Positions 22,636 through 25,102 of a stretch of DNA of 25,102 nt are shown one piece after another. The translations under genes and the position numbers were made by a program. Within the stretch, counting starts at the first letter, position 1. Every line of letters starts with the position of its first letter. Origin of the DNA: Thermohalobaculum sp050043005. GTDB taxonomy: Bacteria; Pseudomonadota; Alphaproteobacteria; Rhodobacterales; Rhodobacteraceae. The stretch covers positions 1-25,102 of the forward strand of contig JBHJIZ010000093.1 of NCBI GenBank assembly GCA_050043005.1, read 5' to 3'. The notes beneath the pieces were generated by a model, which saw only the letters and a list, made by a program, of their open reading frames with translations, ran no database searches and had not been told where the DNA came from.

Positions 22636-23238
22636 TTAATCCGCATCCGCGCTCGATCCAAGACCGGCATTGCTGTTGTCTTGGAAAATCATGATCCGGG
22701 TGTCGCCATAGGTGCGTTCGTCCTCGAGCGTCAGATCTTGCGGAATATCGATCCCGGCCTCGATTGTTTCCTCCAGAATGATCAGTGCGCCGGGTGCGAT
22801 CCAGCCACCTGCGCGCGCCGAGGCAATGGCGGCAAGCCCGAGACCCTTGCCATAGGGTGGGTCGGCAAAAACCAGATCGAAGGGATCGCCCCGGCATGGC
22901 CCCAGACGTGGTGCATCGCGACGCCAGAGCTTGGTCTGACCGATCACCCCCAACGCTTCGATGTTCTGCCGGATCAAACCGCGCGCCGCCGCACCGTCAT
23001 CGATAAACACGGCGCGTGCCGCACCCCGCGATAACGCCTCGAACCCAAGCGCTCCAGTCCCTGCGAACAGGTCCAACACGCGCATCCCAGCGATGTCGCG
23101 GTAACCTCCATGCGCTAGAAGGTTGAAAAGGCTCTCTCGCACCCGGTCCGATGTCGGACGCAGATGTGCACTGCCACCACCGTGCACCCCGGGCGCCACC
23201 AGGCGTATGCCCTTGAACCGTCCACCGATGATCCGCAT
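22636..23238 (-). CDS. rsmD: 16S rRNA (guanine(966)-N(2))-methyltransferase RsmD
   Basis: 200 residues. MRIIGGRFKGIRL, PTSDRVRESLFNLL, the SAM loop VLDLFAGTGALGFEALSRGA (about 54-73) and the catalytic DPPYGKG (126-132) identify RsmD, which methylates G966 of 16S rRNA in the nearly complete 30S subunit. ATG at 23238 overlaps the stop of the GNAT gene by one base (TGATG), so translation is coupled. It lies upstream of the SDR gene and is followed by it after 27 bases. Confidence 0.95.
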   Translation of the reverse strand: MRIIGGRFKGIRLVAPGVHGGGSAHLRPTSDRVRESLFNLLAHGGYRDIAGMRVLDLFAGTGALGFEALSRGAARAVFIDDGAAARGLIRQNIEALGVIGQTKLWRRDAPRLGPCRGDPFDLVFADPPYGKGLGLAAIASARAGGWIAPGALIILEETIEAGIDIPQDLTLEDERTYGDTRIMIFQDNSNAGLGSSADAD

Positions 23239-23702
23239 CAGGCGAGCCGTTTCTCAAACTGTACACGATCATAACCCTCTTCCTCGCCACGCATCGTCTC
23301 GACATAGCCAAGACGGGAGTACATGCGCTGGTTCTCGACCATGGTCGAATGCGTGTAGAGGCGGATCAAGGCGTGCCCTCGCCGCCGGGCCTCGGCCTCG
23401 GCATGATCGATGAGCCGGCGCCCGACACCCCTGCCCTGGGCTTCAGGCGCGACCGCAACGTTCTCGAGCATCAGGCCGTCCGGCTGATCGACCAGAATGA
23501 TCATCCCGAGCACGCGATCGCCGTCAACGAGGACATCGGCGACACCTTCGGAGACCCGCGCTGGATAATCATCGAGCATCGGCATCGGAGGTTTGTCCAT
23601 GCGCTCGGCCAAAGGGGCGTACGCCGCCGCCACGATCCGCTGGATCGCATCGGCATCAATTACCTTGGCTTTGCGGATGATGATGTCCGAACTAATGGGC
23701 AG
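23238..23702 (-). CDS. GNAT family N-acetyltransferase, start codon uncertain
   Basis: About 154 residues. The acetyl-CoA loop is VAPEAQGRGVGRRLID, and RMYSRLGYVETMRG is the usual GNAT end. Target unknown. The conserved fold begins at IIIRKAKVIDADAIQ, but no ATG, GTG or TTG lies in frame between the stop of the aminotransferase gene and that point. Candidates are CTG at 23702 (given here, with AAAGG nine bases before) or ATT at 23696, which would give a family-like SSDIIIRKA start. The only in-frame ATG upstream is at 23855, inside the aminotransferase gene, and would add 51 unrelated residues. Overlaps rsmD by one base. Confidence 0.75.
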   Translation of the reverse strand: MPISSDIIIRKAKVIDADAIQRIVAAAYAPLAERMDKPPMPMLDDYPARVSEGVADVLVDGDRVLGMIILVDQPDGLMLENVAVAPEAQGRGVGRRLIDHAEAEARRRGHALIRLYTHSTMVENQRMYSRLGYVETMRGEEEGYDRVQFEKRLA

Positions 23703-23719
23703 GATGGATTGCCTTTCGC

Positions 23720-24919
23720 CTAGAGGACCTGATCGAGCGCTTCGATCAGTCGGGTGATCTCGTCTTCCGACGTGTAGTGCAGGAACGAGACCCGCAGCAC
23801 ACCGTGATCGACCGAGACACCTTGCGCGGCGCAGCAGCGGGCCGAAGAGAAGCACCCACCGCCCGCGCCGATTTTGTGTGCGACCAGTGCGTTCGCCAAG
23901 TCCTCGCCTTGCTTTTCGTGGACCAATGAGACTGTCGGGGCGCGTTTCGCCGGATCCGCCGGTCCCAGAAGACGTACGTCGTTGCGCCCGCGCACCCAGT
24001 CCAGCAAGGGCGTCAGGCGGTCGATCTCGGCCTGGCGCATGATCTCATGGGCGGATGCACCTCCATGATGGGCAGACAGCGCATCCGCGTAATGAACCAT
24101 GCCTGCAAGCGCCCCGATCTGGGCATGGTCCGGCCCTGCGGGCGTGAACCAAGCCTTCAGATTGCCGCGATTGAAGTCATGGCATTGCGGCACCAGACGT
24201 TCAGCCGCCGCCCGACGCACGGTCATGACGCCCTGATGCGGACCATGTGTCTTGTACGCTGAAAACATGTAGATGTCGGCGCCAAGCTCTGCGATATCCG
24301 GAATACCATGCGGCGCATACGACACGCCGTCGACGACAGAGATCGCGCCCGCAGCAGCGACCTTCGCGCAGATGTCAGAGACCGGATTGATCTCGGCCAC
24401 GATGTTCGAGGCATGGGGGAAGCAAACCACGCGCGTTTTCTCGGACAGAAGGTCATCCAGATCCGCGGGGTCCAGGTGCCCGGTCTCTGTATCGATGGAC
24501 CACTCACGAATCGCGAAGCCTTCTTGCGCCAGCCGCCGCCAGACGCCGGAGTTCGCCTCGTGATCCTGGTCGGTCACGACGATCTCGTCACCGGGACGGA
24601 AGGCCTGCCTTGCCGCTTGCGCAAGGACATAAGTGTTTTGCGACGTGGACGTCCCGAAGTGAATCTCGTCCTCTGCAACACCCAACAGGCCAGCAAGGCG
24701 GGTGCGGCTTTCATCCATTGCCTCGCCCGCTTTTTTTGATGCGGGAAAACCCCAATAGGGTTGGCACTTCGCGGTGGTATAAAGATCGTGCAGGCGATCC
24801 ACTACTTGGCGGCAGGGATAGGATCCGCCTGCATTCTCGAAGAACGCCCAACCGTCCAGGGACGGTTCGGAAAAAGCCGGGAACTGCGCCCGCACCCAGT
24901 CGATATCCAGTTCAGTCAC
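23720..24919 (-). CDS. Class V aminotransferase, cysteine desulfurase-like
   Basis: 399 residues of the PLP fold type I, class V. His120 (in TDQDHEANSGVW), Asp197 (in SVVDGVSYAPHG) and the PLP lysine Lys223 (in MFSAYKTHGPHQG) are in the expected order, and the C-terminus carries GGGCFSSARCCAAQG with adjacent Cys residues. It resembles the 'cysteine desulfurase-like protein' group whose substrates are mostly unknown, rather than IscS or SufS. The start is GTG at 24919 with GAGG before it. It ends 17 bases before the GNAT start region, so the two are linked. Upstream is a G-rich hairpin. Confidence 0.9.
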   Translation of the reverse strand: MTELDIDWVRAQFPAFSEPSLDGWAFFENAGGSYPCRQVVDRLHDLYTTAKCQPYWGFPASKKAGEAMDESRTRLAGLLGVAEDEIHFGTSTSQNTYVLAQAARQAFRPGDEIVVTDQDHEANSGVWRRLAQEGFAIREWSIDTETGHLDPADLDDLLSEKTRVVCFPHASNIVAEINPVSDICAKVAAAGAISVVDGVSYAPHGIPDIAELGADIYMFSAYKTHGPHQGVMTVRRAAAERLVPQCHDFNRGNLKAWFTPAGPDHAQIGALAGMVHYADALSAHHGGASAHEIMRQAEIDRLTPLLDWVRGRNDVRLLGPADPAKRAPTVSLVHEKQGEDLANALVAHKIGAGGGCFSSARCCAAQGVSVDHGVLRVSFLHYTSEDEITRLIEALDQVL

Positions 24920-24939
24920 GTATCACCTCGCACGAAGCA

Positions 24940-25020
24940 CCCTCCCGCAGCGCGGTCTCCGAGCGATGCGCCGGGGTGGGCGGGTGGGCGGCGCAGCGCG
25001 GGGACCGCGCTGGGGGAGGG
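24940..25020. other. Hairpin with G-quadruplex motif in the loop, copy 3
   Basis: A 21-bp outer stem (24940-24960 with 25000-25020, one mismatch and one wobble) encloses an inner 6-bp stem TGCGCC/GGCGCA (24967-24972, 24990-24995), whose loop is GGGGTGGGCGGGTGGGC, a four-tract G-quadruplex motif on the plus strand. It lies 20 bases upstream of the aminotransferase start. The last 80 bases of the window show no clear gene on either strand. Confidence 0.72.
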
Positions 25021-25102
25021 GAATAAGGGGCGCAGATAGACAACGACACGGGCCATGACCAACCCCAGAAAGAAAGCCGGGCCCCAAACAGGGAGATCAA
25101 GC

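Noticed and set aside
24912..25100. Minus-strand open frame at the right edge
   Set aside because: Most of it runs through the G-rich hairpin and gives Pro/Ala/Arg-rich sequence; it is better explained as non-coding.

Overview
The window looks like chromosomal DNA of an alphaproteobacterium, most likely of the Rhodobacterales (Roseobacter/Paracoccaceae) type. The evidence is the high GC content, the ctaA, ccmE, rpsI and rplM protein types, the many GTG starts and short overlaps, and an alphaproteobacterial-style promoter in front of rplM. No rRNA, tRNA or CRISPR array was seen.

Layout. 0.2-3.6 kb: a three-gene minus-strand unit (pirin, YcaC-like isochorismatase-fold hydrolase, NmrA-like NAD(P)-binding protein) divergent from a LysR regulator. 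3.9-7.5 kb: a second accessory unit on the minus strand (NTF2-like DUF1348 protein, Tat-exported cysteine hydrolase, secreted YHS protein, AhpD-like CxxC protein) divergent from a TetR regulator; three copies of one operator-like sequence lie between DUF1348 and tetR. 7.75-9.24 kb: an IS1182-type insertion sequence with 16-bp inverted ends and a transposase broken by two single-base losses. 9.5-11.4 kb: rsgA and a two-domain VOC protein. 11.6-16.1 kb: a conserved minus-strand block (acyltransferase, argC, yihY-type gene, ccmE, plus the rplM-rpsI operon with recognisable promoter and terminator). 16.4-18.9 kb: a small hypothetical protein, a DUF2459 protein, a PaaI-type thioesterase and a divergent ECHDC3-like crotonase. 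19-25 kb: ctaA, trmJ-like, peroxiredoxin, an SDR gene with an in-frame stop, rsmD, a GNAT gene without a canonical start, and a class V aminotransferase, all on the minus strand.

How the genes work together. The first 7.5 kb looks like two small-molecule/redox stress cassettes, each with its own divergent regulator and each with an isochorismatase-fold hydrolase. The rest is mostly housekeeping: ribosome assembly and translation (rsgA, rplM, rpsI, rsmD, trmJ), cytochrome and heme maturation (ccmE, ctaA) and arginine synthesis (argC).

The most unusual structures are non-coding. (1) Three intergenic hairpins at 20.35, 21.78 and 24.94 kb each carry a four-tract G-quadruplex motif in the apical loop. 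(2) Two 77-78 bp palindromic elements bounded by CTAGTGG/CCACTAG fill the gap between the convergent genes echA and ctaA and contain the TAG stop codons of both. (3) The triple operator at tetR predicts an autoregulated four-gene regulon. Functional statements come from recognising families by eye; no database search was possible.
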